NCBI GenBank assembly: GCA_021401465.1
Contig: JADDMT010000004.1
Span: 496,001-560,000, forward strand
Reading direction: 5' to 3'
Origin: Teratosphaeria epicoccoides
Taxonomy: Eukaryota; Ascomycota; Dothideomycetes; Mycosphaerellales; Teratosphaeriaceae
Length of the DNA stretch: 64,000 nt
The translations under genes were made by a program, and so were the position numbers. Shown piece after piece: positions 30,935 to 41,462 of the stretch. Position 1 is the stretch's first letter. Each line of letters begins with the position of its first letter. A model generated the notes under the pieces. It saw only the letters and a list, made by a program, of their open reading frames with translations, did no database searches and had not been told where the DNA came from.

Positions 30935-32739
30935 ATGGGCAAAGGTATCATGACTCCTCCTTGCACCATGTAGAGATTGCATACTGACCAAGTCGCAGGC
31001 ACCGACAAGCTGTACGTATGTTCCCATAATCTCTGCCACCACCATCACCCTCACTGACCATCCTCCAGATCACGCACAGCGAGTGGAATAGCGAAGACTC
31101 CTTTGGCGCATCCGCAGGCGCAAATGCCCGGCAGAAGATAAATACCGGCGCCAACTTCAAGCGGCTTCCATTCAATTTTTGCGCCGTCTCCCTCCAGCCT
31201 TCCTCCCACCCAGTGTGTACGGCCGACGGCACGATATTTGATTTGACCAATATACTGCCGTGGATCAAGAAGCATGGCACCAATCCGGTTGACGGATGTC
31301 CTCTCAAGAACAGCGAGCTGATCAAGCTCAACTTTGCCAAGAACGAGGACGAGCAGTATGTAGATCCTGTCACGTACAAGGTCTTGACGGACAACACGCA
31401 CATTGTCGCACTGAAGAATACCGGCAATGTCTTCTCCTGGGACACAGTCGAAAGGCTGAACATCAAAGCGAAGAACTGGCGAGATTTGGTTAGCGATGAG
31501 GAGTTCAAGCGTAGCGACATCATCACTCTACAGGATCCGCAGAACATTGAGTCAAGAGATCTAAGCAAGTTCAAGTACCTGCAGGAAGGTGTCAGCACGC
31601 TCACACCGGAGCAAGAGGCCGAGAGGTCCGCACGCGTCAAGGATGAGAACCTGGGGTCAGCTGCCAAGATCTTGAGGGCGAAAGAGGCTGTCGAGAGGAG
31701 AAGAGCGGAGCGTGAGAAGGCAGCCAATGGCAATGCATCAACAGAGACTCAGGCTTTCACTGATGCCCGGAGAGCGCATGCCGAGGTTTCGAAGAGCTCG
31801 AAGGCTTCGAAGTCAGCGCCATACAATGCCGCTCAGTACACTTCTGGCGCTGCAGCGGCGTCCTTCACATCAACCGGGCTCACGCCGAACACGTCGACCG
31901 ACCGGGCGATCATGAGCGATGAGGAGTACATGCTCAAGCCCAAGCGCATCAAGTCGAAAGGCTATGCGCGCATCTCCACTACCGAAGGCGATCTCAGCAT
32001 CGAGCTTTATCCCGAGTATGCACCGAAGGCTGTCTGGAACTTCATACAGCTCACCAAAAGAGGCTACTACAATGGCGTCTCGTTCCATCGCAACATCAAA
32101 AACTTCATGATTCAAGGTGGCGATCCTACAGGCACGGGGAGAGGAGGGCAGAGCTGCTGGGACAAATCATTCGCAGATGAGTTCGACGGACCGCTGACTC
32201 ACGACAGCCGAGGCGTCATCAGCATGGCGAACAAGGGCAAGGACACTAATACCAGTCAATTCTTCGTGCTCTACCGAGCTGCAGCACATCTGAACAGAAA
32301 GCATACCATCTTCGGCAGAGTGATCGAAGGCCTGGATACCACGCTCAAACGTCTGGAGGCCGTCGAAGTCGACGACAAAAGCCGGCCGTTGAGTGAATGC
32401 AAGATCGAGGAGGTCGCTATCTACGTCGACCCATTTGAGGACTTCTTGAAGCAGCGGTCTGAGAAGGAGGCTGAGGAAGCAAAGCAGGAGCAACTGAGAT
32501 TAGAGGGTGGTGTGGAAGATGATCGGACGACGTGGACGGGGAAGAGAATTCGGGCAGATGGGAAGGTGGAGGGCGGAGACGATGGATGCGGCGTTGGGAA
32601 GTATTTGAAGCAGGCGCAAGAAGGAGGAAAGGCGACGCAAGGTGAGATCGTAGGAGAGTGGGATGGGTCAGAGCTGGAGCCGAAGAGGAAAAAAATCAAA
32701 GGTAGTAGTGGTGGATTTGGGAACTTTGATTCGTGGTGA
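30935..32739 (+). CDS. U-box cyclophilin (PPIL2/Cyp8 type peptidyl-prolyl isomerase)
   Basis: Three exons are predicted: 30935-30944 (10 nt), 30999-31015 (17 nt) and 31069-32739, with introns of 54 and 53 nt, giving 565 aa. The N-terminus MGKGTDKLYITHSEWN appears only after both splices and is the family's usual opening. A U-box-like domain spans roughly residues 40-110 (LPFNFCAVSLQP, PVCTADGTIFDL, ILPWIKKHGTNPV). The cyclophilin domain spans about 306-460 with GVSFHRNIKNFMIQGGD, SQFFVLYRAA and LNRKHTIFGRVIEG. The C-terminal tail is charged. PPIL2/Cyp8 proteins combine an E2-binding U-box with an isomerase-like domain and associate with the spliceosome in the nucleus; the isomerase domain often lacks full activity. 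Confidence 0.93.
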
Positions 32740-34168
32740 CGTCGAAATTGAGTATTGCCAACATATCTGCCTGCTATTGTAAGCCCACACCCACACTGGC
32801 GCCTGTATGAACCTCAGCTATCCGATTATCTCGGCAGTCAAAGAGGACTTGAAGCCTGGCACCGTTTGTGGATAACACGATTCCTCGCAGAGGTGTTCGG
32901 CTTGTAGACTCAGAAGACTTTATCAAGAGCGTTGTCTCCCCAATTCGCGCGGGCCTCATCAGCTCCTGGAAGAGGTCGCTGGGGCTGTAGTCATCATCGC
33001 CATCTCGTGCGTCACCCCTTCGTCCCGGTCTTCGTTGCGAGCGTGCGCTTGCTGCGTGATCAAAGTGGAAATGAGTCTCTTCGTCCGGAGGCTGGCTCCA
33101 ATAATTATAGTTTCCGTCAGTCGATCGATCAGCTCACCGGGTGAAGGGTTGACTCGGCGCAAGATGCAAAAGGCAGGCGATAAATGCCATCAGCAGTCAA
33201 TCGGCTATATCATCAAGCAGTCACGCGCGTCAGGAAGCGGGCGACCGTTTGCGAAAGCAGTCATTCGCGCTGGTGGGCAGTCAACTGCGTCCATCAAACA
33301 ACCAAAAGTTATTGAAGACTGTCCTGTACTGGATCGACAGTGAATTCAGTGGATAGACCCTATTGGATCAACATTCAACCAACCGGCGGTTGCGGTTCGG
33401 GTCTGAGGTCTAGGTCCAGCGGGTTTGAGATTCAGAACAAGTTCCAGGACTGCAACAAAGCCAGGAGGCGCGAAACAGAGCACAGTGTCAACGTCAAGTT
33501 TCTATTTTGGCTCTCGTTATCATTCAATTGCCATGCTTGACTTGTCCCCATCGGGGGACATCCATCATTACTGATTCACCACTTCTGTAAAAGCCCGTCT
33601 CTACTTGCGGCTCTTGGGTCGAACCGGCTACTTGACCAACTTCCATTTATCCACCGGGTCGGATCGGATCCATCGACCAGAAACGATCCGACCTGTCCAC
33701 TGGGTTCACTGTTGATCGAGCGACTGTGATTGTCTGGCATACATTCAGAGGTTGTGCGTGAACGCCGGGATCCAAGATGAGCATTGGCGCTTGGTATGTC
33801 TCTGCTCAGCAAAATCAGGTACGAATCCACAACACCGCTGCGCAAGACTGAGAGAAAGAATTGCCCTGAGAAGAGGCGCGACACACCTGAATCGTCGCAG
33901 ATTCCTTGAGATGCGCACTACAACCAATGAGTATCGCGAGCAGTGTTGACCTATTCAAGGCCAAGACCGGAACTTGCGGTCTCATTGCGTCGACACCTCG
34001 GCTTCGCAGTGCAGCTTCGAGACCAGCGGCTCAGGACTCGCCTCTGTGTCTCGGAGCATTGCACGACCAAGACAGTGCGAGGGCACGAGAGCGACCGCCT
34101 GTTCATAAATAGTCGGATCTCCCTCTTCGGCTCCTCCGTCGTACTCTCACCAGAATTCGAGGACAAGA
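32740..34168. other. Intergenic, cyclophilin to first small secreted protein
   Basis: About 1.4 kb with no supportable gene. Between 33176 and 33340 CAGTCA words recur four times. Short ORFs on both strands show no features. Confidence 0.5.
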
Positions 34169-34586
34169 ATGCGTCTCGCGACCACAGCTTTTCTCCTACT
34201 CGCCACGGCGATCACAAACGTCACCGCAGATGCAATTGGCAATGTGACTTGTTCCGCACCTCCCCAGTGTGTACTCCCGCGGCCTGGTAGCACTTCCTCC
34301 GGATTCTTACTGACCACTGCCAGGACGCCACCGGGCGACTGCAGCCCCGCCCTCTTCTACAATTGTGTCTCGTATTGCGACGAGCAGGTGAGTTCATCAC
34401 AAGTTTGACAACATAACGTTGAGAATCTCAGTTGCTCATGCTGCGCCGCAGTGTCCCGGGTGGAAGATAGCTGATGATTGGCCGTGAGTATCTATGATCT
34501 CTCGTTCGAGGCGACAGTAAACGGCTGACAGCTGGATTCTCCACAGGGTGGAAAATGGTCCTTGCAATTGCTTCTGTTACACATAG
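34169..34586 (+). CDS. Small secreted cysteine-rich protein, three exons
   Basis: Exons 34169-34387, 34452-34483 and 34547-34586 join across introns of 64 and 63 nt (GTGAGT...GCAG and GTGAGT...ACAG) to give 96 aa. Residues 1 to about 20 form a signal peptide (MRLATTAFLLLATAIT, then A-D-A). The remainder contains nine cysteines in a protein of about 75 residues, with CPGW at the second exon's start and a closing CNCFC cluster in the third. Two Asn-x-Thr sites lie near the mature N-terminus. Both splices keep frame and bring in four of the cysteines, which supports the model. No family is recognised. Small secreted cysteine-rich proteins of this kind are candidate effectors or hydrophobic surface proteins; a role is not shown here. 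Confidence 0.68.
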
Positions 34587-35281
34587 TCTTGCTCGCTGAT
34601 CGTGGCGTCCAAGAGATCAGGAGTGCGTGTGGGCTTGCTGCTGTCACAGGTCTGCAATAGCTGCTACTAGAGGCCAGAAATTTCTGATCGCTCCTGAGTG
34701 CGAAAACATGCATCCGCTTTTTTGGACTACAGATCTCATCGTAGTCGCGGAGAAATGCATTGTAAGACTGACGGGCCGCACACAACAGACTTGACTCATC
34801 CTTCATAGCAGTCCCTCGCGGATCGGCGCCTTTCTGGCTATCTCCAGCATTCCTATCGAAAGCCTCTCCAAGTGTCCTCTCTATCTCTCCACTAATGAAT
34901 TATTGACCGATCAACGGGGCCACTGCGCCGCATTACTTCTCCGATCCGTCTCCACTGCCCATACTTCTGGACCACAGCTCTCGACACGCTCACTTCCAGG
35001 CCTCGAAGAGCTCAACCAATTGGTACATCTTGTTCCGCGCATCCTCACCAAAGTCGTCCACATCGTGACTACGCCTTCCCGAAAACCATCGATAAGATCT
35101 TCAAGTGGGATGACGCTATTAGGTCACAGTGGCCCTCCAGGCGCCTCCTCACTTCCAAGCTGATCAGGATGCGTGTGAATCCAGTCAGTAAGCACCTCAA
35201 TTACAGCTCGATCTGACCAACAAAGATGCGGCAGACACCTTCTTTGAGTAGTCGCTGAGGCGTGATCCATTAGGCTCAGCA
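34587..35281. other. Intergenic, no gene seen
   Basis: About 0.7 kb. An 86-codon ORF at 34903-35163 (+) has no features that support coding. Confidence 0.45.
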
Positions 35282-35652
35282 TCAAAATCGGGCTGCCATG
35301 TTCTCATCGCGATTTCGGTCATCCCAAAATGCTGCGTTGCCACTCCCAATCTTGACATGGCTTTCAAAAGGATCCTAGTACTCGAAGTTGTAGCAACCAC
35401 TCGCGATTGCTTTCTCCAAATGATCGTTTGGAAATGAAAAGGTGTTCAGCGCATGAGACATCAGCCTTGTCTTGTGCCAGATTTGCTTGCGTGGTGTGTT
35501 ATCCTGCAACTTCTCCTCACTTTGGACCAGTCTATAACGCTCCGCTCGCGGAGCTCAATAACAATGACGATGCACAAGCCGCACTGCAGGCATAGCGCAA
35601 AAATATTGTTACGCAGCTCGGCCGGCATGCTTGCGAGAGGCGAGCTCTCCAT
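35282..35652 (-). pseudogene. Relic of an F-box-like protein gene
   Basis: On the minus strand an ATG at 35652 gives SSPLASMPAELRNNIFALCL, matching the opening of fungal F-box-like proteins (LPAELRNxIY). About 30 codons later the meaningful frame changes: the continuation ERYRLVQSEEKLQDN..., then HALNTFSFPNDHLEKAIA and GCYNFEY, lies in a different frame. That frame is cut by TAG at 35375-35377 and then resumes with DPFESHVKIGSGNAAFW until a stop at 35282. So at least one frameshift and one nonsense codon are present; the TAG could derive from CAG by a C-to-T change. No splice pair explains both. I call it a decayed gene. Confidence 0.5.
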
Positions 35653-36249
35653 CGTTGCTGTAGGGACGAGCTCTTCGATGATATGTAAACGGTTGATGTT
35701 AGTGAGTGAGGCCACTGGCTGTTGAGCTAGCTGCGGTAGGACAGTCGTGAGCATGACAATTATCTATTACTGTCGGTCCCCATCTGTTGCATTGTAAAGA
35801 AATGCAAGAAAGCTGTTGCACCGTCGTGGTTTCCGCACGGAGGGTCCCAGGAGCTGACTAAACATTACAGTTTTCACATGATTGCCTCCTCGCTCTATGC
35901 CAGTGCTTCCCGTCGACGTCGACCAATCTATATAGTACGCAAGGCGAAAGCGGCTCGCCTAGACTTCGTTCACTCGATTGTGCTGCGGACGATGCACCTG
36001 AGCTTACGACGGCTTTTCCAAAAGCGCTTGTCTCAGTCTTGCGCAGCCGTCGGCAGCAGTGCAGCATCTAGCTTGACCGAGCAAGCTTGCAGATAACTCC
36101 ATCAGCGCGTATCAAGGTACCACCGGAAGACACCGACCCATCGCGGTATGCCGGTGATCATCACAGTTGACCCTGTAAACCCCGGCAACGTCGGGCGAAC
36201 AGGCCTTTGCTTCTTCTCTCGGCTGCCGATAGTCTCACTGTGCACGACC
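35653..36249. other. Intergenic, F-box relic to GPI protein
   Basis: About 0.6 kb with no supportable gene. Confidence 0.45.
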
Positions 36250-38313
36250 TCAGCCGCCAACATAGAGCAGACCCTGCATGACAACCGCGATGGATAGCAC
36301 AACCCACGAGGAGCCGTGAAAGGTAGCTGCAGATGACGTAGCTGTTTTTATTGCCAGGGGTGTTGACGAGCCGGTAGAGGAAATAAAGGAAGTGCTGGCC
36401 TGCAATTCCGTCGGAGTGATGGCTTGGACGTCAACAATCGTACCATTTTCCAGTAGTTTGTAGGCACCATTCGCAGCCGGAACAACGCTGTAAGTTTGTT
36501 GGGATATCACCACGACCGTCGGCGGAGCCGACTGAGTCTCACTCCCTCCTACTGCGCCGGAGCTTCTGCTCATGCCAAGACCCCCGGCAATACTGTCGCC
36601 AATGTTGCCTGCCTGTTGAGTTTGGTCGGGGGCCGGCAGGGTAATGCGAGTGTTGGGATCAACCAAAACATTCACGCCACCGCTTTGAACAACGTGAGTG
36701 TAAGTAGAAGAATGAATGACCACGACTTTGGGCGCTGGCTCGCTTGCTTGAGCAGGACTTTCGTTTTGACTCTGGCCATCTCCGCCTTCCTGAGCTTGAG
36801 CAGGACTTTCGTTTTGACTCTGGCCATCTCCGCCTTCCTGAGCTTGAGCAGGACTTTCGTTTTGACTCTGGCCATCTCCGCCTTCCTGAGGGCTACTGCC
36901 TCCGCTACTGCCGGAGTCTGACGTTTCCGGCGCGGAAGTGCTCTGCGCAGAAGTGTCGGGGATGTTCGGTCCAGCTTCAGCGTTCTGCGCAAGAGCCGTT
37001 GCAGCGACGAAGCCGCGCAGGCCGGTACTTGACGCAGGGCCAGGGGTCTGTGTTACGGTCGCTTCGTGCGTGGAAGGCATTGAACCCGGCTTAGCAGGGC
37101 CCCAAGCCACCCCAACCTGCTGGTCGGCCGTCTGCAAAGCCTGGGGCGGATCCCATACTCCATTGGGATGTATGCCACAACCCGGGCCCCAAATTCTCTC
37201 AATGGCATCCGTCATGGTTTGAGGAGGCAATATTTGCGGCTGGTAATCATTAAAAATCGTGAGATTCTTGTTCGTCCGCCAGTTTATGTGCAAGGCATTC
37301 AAGCCAACCCATTTATTTGTGCCGTCAAAGTATGCATCCGCAGGCACTTCCTGATAGCAATCGTGGTGATCGTCTTCGCTCGTAAACTCGCCCTCGGCAC
37401 AATGCCAGTTGAGATCAGCGGCATTGAAAGGATACTTTTGAGGATAGGCTCTGTAGCCTCGAATGGAACTGACTTCCTCGGGCCTTACAGGGATGATGGT
37501 CCTCGGCACAATCGGCCCACATCCATCTGCTCTGGATAGCGATGAGAACAAAATCGCCACGGTGGGGCTTGTGATAGTCACATTGTCTGTAACGAAGACT
37601 TTCGGTGCAGTGCTTATCGGAGCGTCAGGTACTGCAGAGATCGGTTGGTCACACAGATCTCCAGATCCTGCCACCGTGGTCACAGGCCAGTAAAGTAGTT
37701 TTGCAGTGCTCGCGACAATTTGGCAGTTGTTGCATGCCCTGCCAGCAGAATTGGTCGAGTAGGTTTGCGAGAATGAATTTGTGGTGGTGCATGGGGGAGA
37801 GTCCAAGACAACTCCTGTAACAGAAAGTGAAGCCGTGTATTTTGACCATGAGCTGTAGAGCGAGGCACAGTCCTGCGGCCCTATCGTACACGGTTGTGGC
37901 TTCGTATAACTGGTCTGGCGTACAACGTCGGAATTCGTGTAGATATAGGTCGACAAGGCACTGTAGTCCTTCCCAGCTTGGGCATTCCCAACCACGCGTG
38001 GATAACCATCGCACAGGGTAGTCAGGCTGGTGGGTACGGGGGCAGCTCGCGAGGCCCCTGTATAGATGATAGTGCTCGTATAGAACTTGGTTAAGGCCGG
38101 TGCCAAGGAGTAATATTCGATGGATTCATTCCTGTATTCGAACAGTTCCGCCTGGCATTCCTGTGCATATTCAAGACCGCGCCCATCAATTTGGGAGTCA
38201 CTGGGTGTCGTGCTCGCGCCGCTGGCCTCCGACCCAGCCGCAGCAGATGACCAAGTACAGAAGAGGAGGGCGACGACGAAAAGCGCTCGACCAACTCCTG
38301 CCTGATCCACCAT
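36250..38313 (-). CDS. Large Ser/Thr-rich GPI-type cell-surface protein with tandem repeat
   Basis: A single-exon 687-aa ORF. It starts with a signal peptide (ALFVVALLFCTWSSAAAG, about residues 10-27) and ends with a hydrophobic tail (SSWVVLSIAVVMQGLLYVGG) after a Ser/Thr-rich segment, the layout of a GPI-anchored protein. The first 400 residues contain many cysteines and N-x-S/T sites and look folded. Residues about 475-525 are three identical 16-residue repeats rich in Gly, Gln, Asn and Glu (unit begins QEGGDGQSQNES). Two related segments (VVVIHSSTYTHVV and VVVISQQTYSVV) flank the C-terminal part and resemble each other. No catalytic domain is recognised; a cell-wall or surface role is inferred. 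Confidence 0.7.
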   Translation of the reverse strand: MVDQAGVGRALFVVALLFCTWSSAAAGSEASGASTTPSDSQIDGRGLEYAQECQAELFEYRNESIEYYSLAPALTKFYTSTIIYTGASRAAPVPTSLTTLCDGYPRVVGNAQAGKDYSALSTYIYTNSDVVRQTSYTKPQPCTIGPQDCASLYSSWSKYTASLSVTGVVLDSPPCTTTNSFSQTYSTNSAGRACNNCQIVASTAKLLYWPVTTVAGSGDLCDQPISAVPDAPISTAPKVFVTDNVTITSPTVAILFSSLSRADGCGPIVPRTIIPVRPEEVSSIRGYRAYPQKYPFNAADLNWHCAEGEFTSEDDHHDCYQEVPADAYFDGTNKWVGLNALHINWRTNKNLTIFNDYQPQILPPQTMTDAIERIWGPGCGIHPNGVWDPPQALQTADQQVGVAWGPAKPGSMPSTHEATVTQTPGPASSTGLRGFVAATALAQNAEAGPNIPDTSAQSTSAPETSDSGSSGGSSPQEGGDGQSQNESPAQAQEGGDGQSQNESPAQAQEGGDGQSQNESPAQASEPAPKVVVIHSSTYTHVVQSGGVNVLVDPNTRITLPAPDQTQQAGNIGDSIAGGLGMSRSSGAVGGSETQSAPPTVVVISQQTYSVVPAANGAYKLLENGTIVDVQAITPTELQASTSFISSTGSSTPLAIKTATSSAATFHGSSWVVLSIAVVMQGLLYVGG
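36746..36889. repeat. Three perfect tandem copies of a 48-bp unit
   Basis: Copies at 36746-36793, 36794-36841 and 36842-36889 are identical and in frame with the surface-protein gene, coding for three 16-residue repeats. Perfect identity implies recent expansion or ongoing homogenisation. Confidence 0.95.
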
Positions 38314-39564
38314 ACTGACTCACAGTCGTGGACACCGGAAGCAAGCGCGCATGTCGTGAGCACAGAGAGGAAACAATGGGAGGTCACTGTCTTGTTCGTG
38401 AAGAATGTTGATCGTGGTTTGGGTGACGCATAGTAGCCATGAACACAGTCTCGGAGTGGCGACGGGAGACGACACGCATCATTCCCTAGCAAGGCGATCC
38501 CAGTCGAAAGCTCCGAAGTATCGTAACAAGCGTGTAAGAATACGAAACAGTGTTTTGGAATTGGCCATGACCCAGCTGCCGCGGTCTTGGCAGACGGCTC
38601 ATGACGGCGCCGAGAGGGAGGGAGGCGTGACTCGGGAGATGAAGTCTGGTCATCATGCCGGCCTGCAGGTGAACAAGTCCTGGAGGCTCCGCACGACACC
38701 GGCACTAGGATGTGAGCAAGATGGTGTGAGCAAAGTCGACGGTGGAGGCTTTCCTGGCGAGAGCGGAATGTCTGCAGGACGGGACCGATGGTCTATTAGG
38801 TCCTTGGCGTCTCATCAACACCAAGACGGAATCGTCATGAGAGTCCGATATAAATAAACCGTTGGTCAGGACGGTCCACGGTGAGCAACGCGCAGGACCT
38901 CGACGGGCTGCAAGATCTTGCCGCTAATGCAAAATGTACCTGGGACAGTCATCCACCAGCCGCGTGGCATTCCTCAGATGGACGTATTCGGACCTTGTGC
39001 TCGACATGACGACTGTGATATCTAGACGAGTTCAGATGGCTTCTCCGCGCCTCAGTGACAGCCTCAGTGGCGCCGATACGTAGCAGCATAGCCAAGCACG
39101 CGAGAGAGGTGAGCCATCGTTCAGCCTTGCCCAGAAGACGCATTTTGCGATCGTCCGTAAGGGAAGAGATGTTCCAAAAGTTTGGCTGTCTGCACTGGGG
39201 CCCAAATGCCATGGAAGATGATGCATCGATAGGGCCGACGATCACTATTGACCCAACACCCGCTCGCTCATCGAGGGAACAGAAGTCCACCGCATATAGC
39301 TGATTGACATGAGTGACACCATGGCAGTCGGACCGCAAACCACGCGAACGGCGGGAACACACGAGCTCGTGTCAACCCCCCAGTCTAGTCAAAGCCGAAC
39401 CACACCAGATCGCACGTCTCATACTTTATATAACGCCCTAAACGCCTCGCTCTCCCGAGGAACAGCCGCATATTCATCTGCCGTTGAAAGTCACGAGCAA
39501 GCACCTGCCCAGAATGCACGTTTTAGCCTGCCCAGCCCATGTCCGACCAGCTGCCAAATCTCCC
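38314..39564. other. Intergenic, GPI protein to Taf14
   Basis: About 1.25 kb without a firm gene. On the minus strand an ATG at 39143 starts a 64-codon ORF with a signal-peptide-like N-terminus (LTSLACLAMLLRIGATEA) and one further cysteine, but its frame is open upstream too and nothing else supports it. A 150-codon ORF at 38405-38857 (+) has no recognisable features. Confidence 0.4.
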
Positions 39565-40516
39565 CTATAACGCATTGATATCCACCTTCTTGTCGCAAAA
39601 GTCCCACAGCATCTTGATGAGCGGGTCCGGAAGTGTGTAGAGGTCAACGTGGAATTCGCCGTCTGCACACATAACATCAGTAACCCAACCCAAGCAAGCC
39701 CCCTTAGACCAACACCCCACTTACTCTCCACATCATTCTTCGTATACGTATCCTCCGTCTTGTTATCATGCACCATCTGCACCACCTGCAACAAATCATC
39801 CTCCGCGAGCTGCGGCAGCGCCTCCGCCAACTTCTCCATATCCACATTCTTATTGCTCTTCTGCCTCCTGCTCTTCTCCGGCTTGCCCACCCCAGCGCCA
39901 TTAGCCTCACCAGGCGGTCCAGACTCCCGCAGCTGGCTGAGCAGCGGCTCCTTCGGGTTCTTGAACGTCTATGCCCCTCATCAGCCCATCCAGCCCTCCC
40001 ACACAATACGTCTACCTCAGGAAAGTACTCACCACCGAATGCACACTCTCGTACCTCTCCCCCTGCTGGAAGTTCAGATCATGGCTCACCACGATCTCCT
40101 GCCCGGGCTTCGTCCCGGCCGGCGCCATCGAAATCTGCATATCAAACTCGCCCCACCCCTTCTCCTGGATCCGAAACGGCGGCGTCCGCACCGTCTGCCT
40201 CGCGCGCTTCCCAAAGCTCTCGTGCAGCACAAATGTCACTTTCTCGAAGCAGTTCGCCGGCAGCGTGTCGCCGTCCGGGCCGACGAGGAAGATCTCGATG
40301 CTCCATTGGCGCATGGGGATGCCGTCGACTTCGGGCGGGTCTGAGGTGATGTTTTGCGTCGTGATGAGCTTGACGTTGCGCTTGACCTGCGACGAGTCAG
40401 CTTTGCGTCCGCGGAGGTGGATGCGGGCCATTGTAGGCGGTGAGGGCGAGGCGGGCGGGAGGATGTGTCTCGCATAGGCGGTGATGGGGATGGAGCAGTG
40501 TACTCACGTCCGGCAT
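39565..40516 (-). CDS. taf14: YEATS-domain protein Taf14
   Basis: Four exons: 40508-40516 (MPD only), 40033-40386, 39725-39968 and 39565-39662; introns are 121, 64 and 62 nt. The product is 234 aa. The 9-nt first coding exon is favoured over the downstream ATG at 40431 because it joins to VKRNVKLITTQ, the family's usual N-terminus. The YEATS domain (about 4-125) shows WSIEIFLVGPDGD, FEKVTFVLHESF and GWGEFDMQI. The C-terminal segment, LAEALPQLAEDDLLQVVQMV and, after the last splice, DLYTLPDPLIKMLWDF, is the NET/ET-like domain. Taf14 reads acylated lysine on histone H3 and is shared by TFIID, TFIIF, chromatin remodellers and acetyltransferase complexes in yeast. Confidence 0.92.
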
Positions 40517-41246
40517 GGTGTTCGACTGTTTGTGCGCGTGTGCGCGTATCTGCAGGTATGTCTTGGGGTGCTATTGTCCTTCTGCACGCGCTTCGTTAGG
40601 TCAACCGCGCTGGCGCAGAGTGAGGCTCCTGCGACTGGACGTGGGAGAATGTTGTATGTATATCTGCAGCCGACGCGATTGCCACGCCGATCGGAGTGGA
40701 AGGTGGCAGGTTGTGCGTCTCATCAAGGCAGGTGTGTTGTCGCGTGTAAATCAATGTGGGGTTGCTGAGTGAAGTCAAGCTCTCGAGACTCGGTGGTGTT
40801 GGCTGGGATGAGCCAACTGCAACAGCCAAGGTCAATTCAGCCAGCAATGGTTGATGTAGGATCATGGATGAAGTGAAGGCATGGGATGCTCAACCTAACA
40901 CTCGTGGTCCACGCGCCTCACATGAGCAGAGAATTGAGACGAAATCACATGCTTTTCAATATCTCGATTCTTGATATGATCTAAATGGGCCATCCAACCA
41001 TCCAGAGCGACAGCTCCTGTGATCAGACATGCCGTTTCATCAATGCTTCTGTGCTTTCGTGCTTCTTTCAGTGCTGTAAAGGGTATGGTGTTGAGGTCAA
41101 AATGGAACGCTTAGGGCCGTGCATAGATCGAGGCGATCGAGACAATCGAGGACACCCTCATTGCTCATCAACGATCTCCTCGGCGAGGACAAACCGCCAT
41201 CGCTCGTCGTCGTCGTGAAGAGCTTGGGCGTCCATCCTTTCTTTCG
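40517..41246. other. Intergenic, Taf14 promoter side
   Basis: About 0.7 kb including the Taf14 promoter and the 3' region of the RanBP1 gene. No gene is seen. Confidence 0.5.
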
Positions 41247-41462
41247 TCAATCTCGCTGCAGCCGACTGCTCCAATACACGATTTCGTTGCCGAGCTCGGA
41301 GTTGGTCTTCGAGAAAGGTATGGTGCCAGGCTTGCTTTCAGGATTCGAATGGAAGCTATCTGGTGATGCAATATCAGGGCTGCCAAGCCTCCTCAGCTTC
41401 TTGAACACTTCCTCCTCATCGTCGGAGAACAGGGTCAAAGAGCTCGCTTGTGAGTCAGACAT
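41247..41462 (-). other. 71-codon ORF directly after, and in frame with, the RanBP1 stop
   Basis: The RanBP1 stop TAG (41465-41463) is followed at once by ATG at 41462 in the same frame, opening 71 codons to 41247. The product is acidic and Ser-rich at its N-terminus (SDDEEEVFKKL) and has no recognised domain. It could be a chance ORF in the 3' UTR, a small separate gene, or a readthrough extension. Confidence 0.3.

Noticed and set aside
38949..39143. 64-codon secreted ORF on the minus strand
   Set aside because: The signal-like N-terminus is plausible, but the frame is open upstream, only one cysteine follows the signal, and no splice structure supports it.
40012..40431. ATG at 40431 as the start of Taf14
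   Set aside because: The spliced start at 40516 (MPD joined to VKRNVKL) fits the family; the sequence between 40431 and 40387 is better read as intron.
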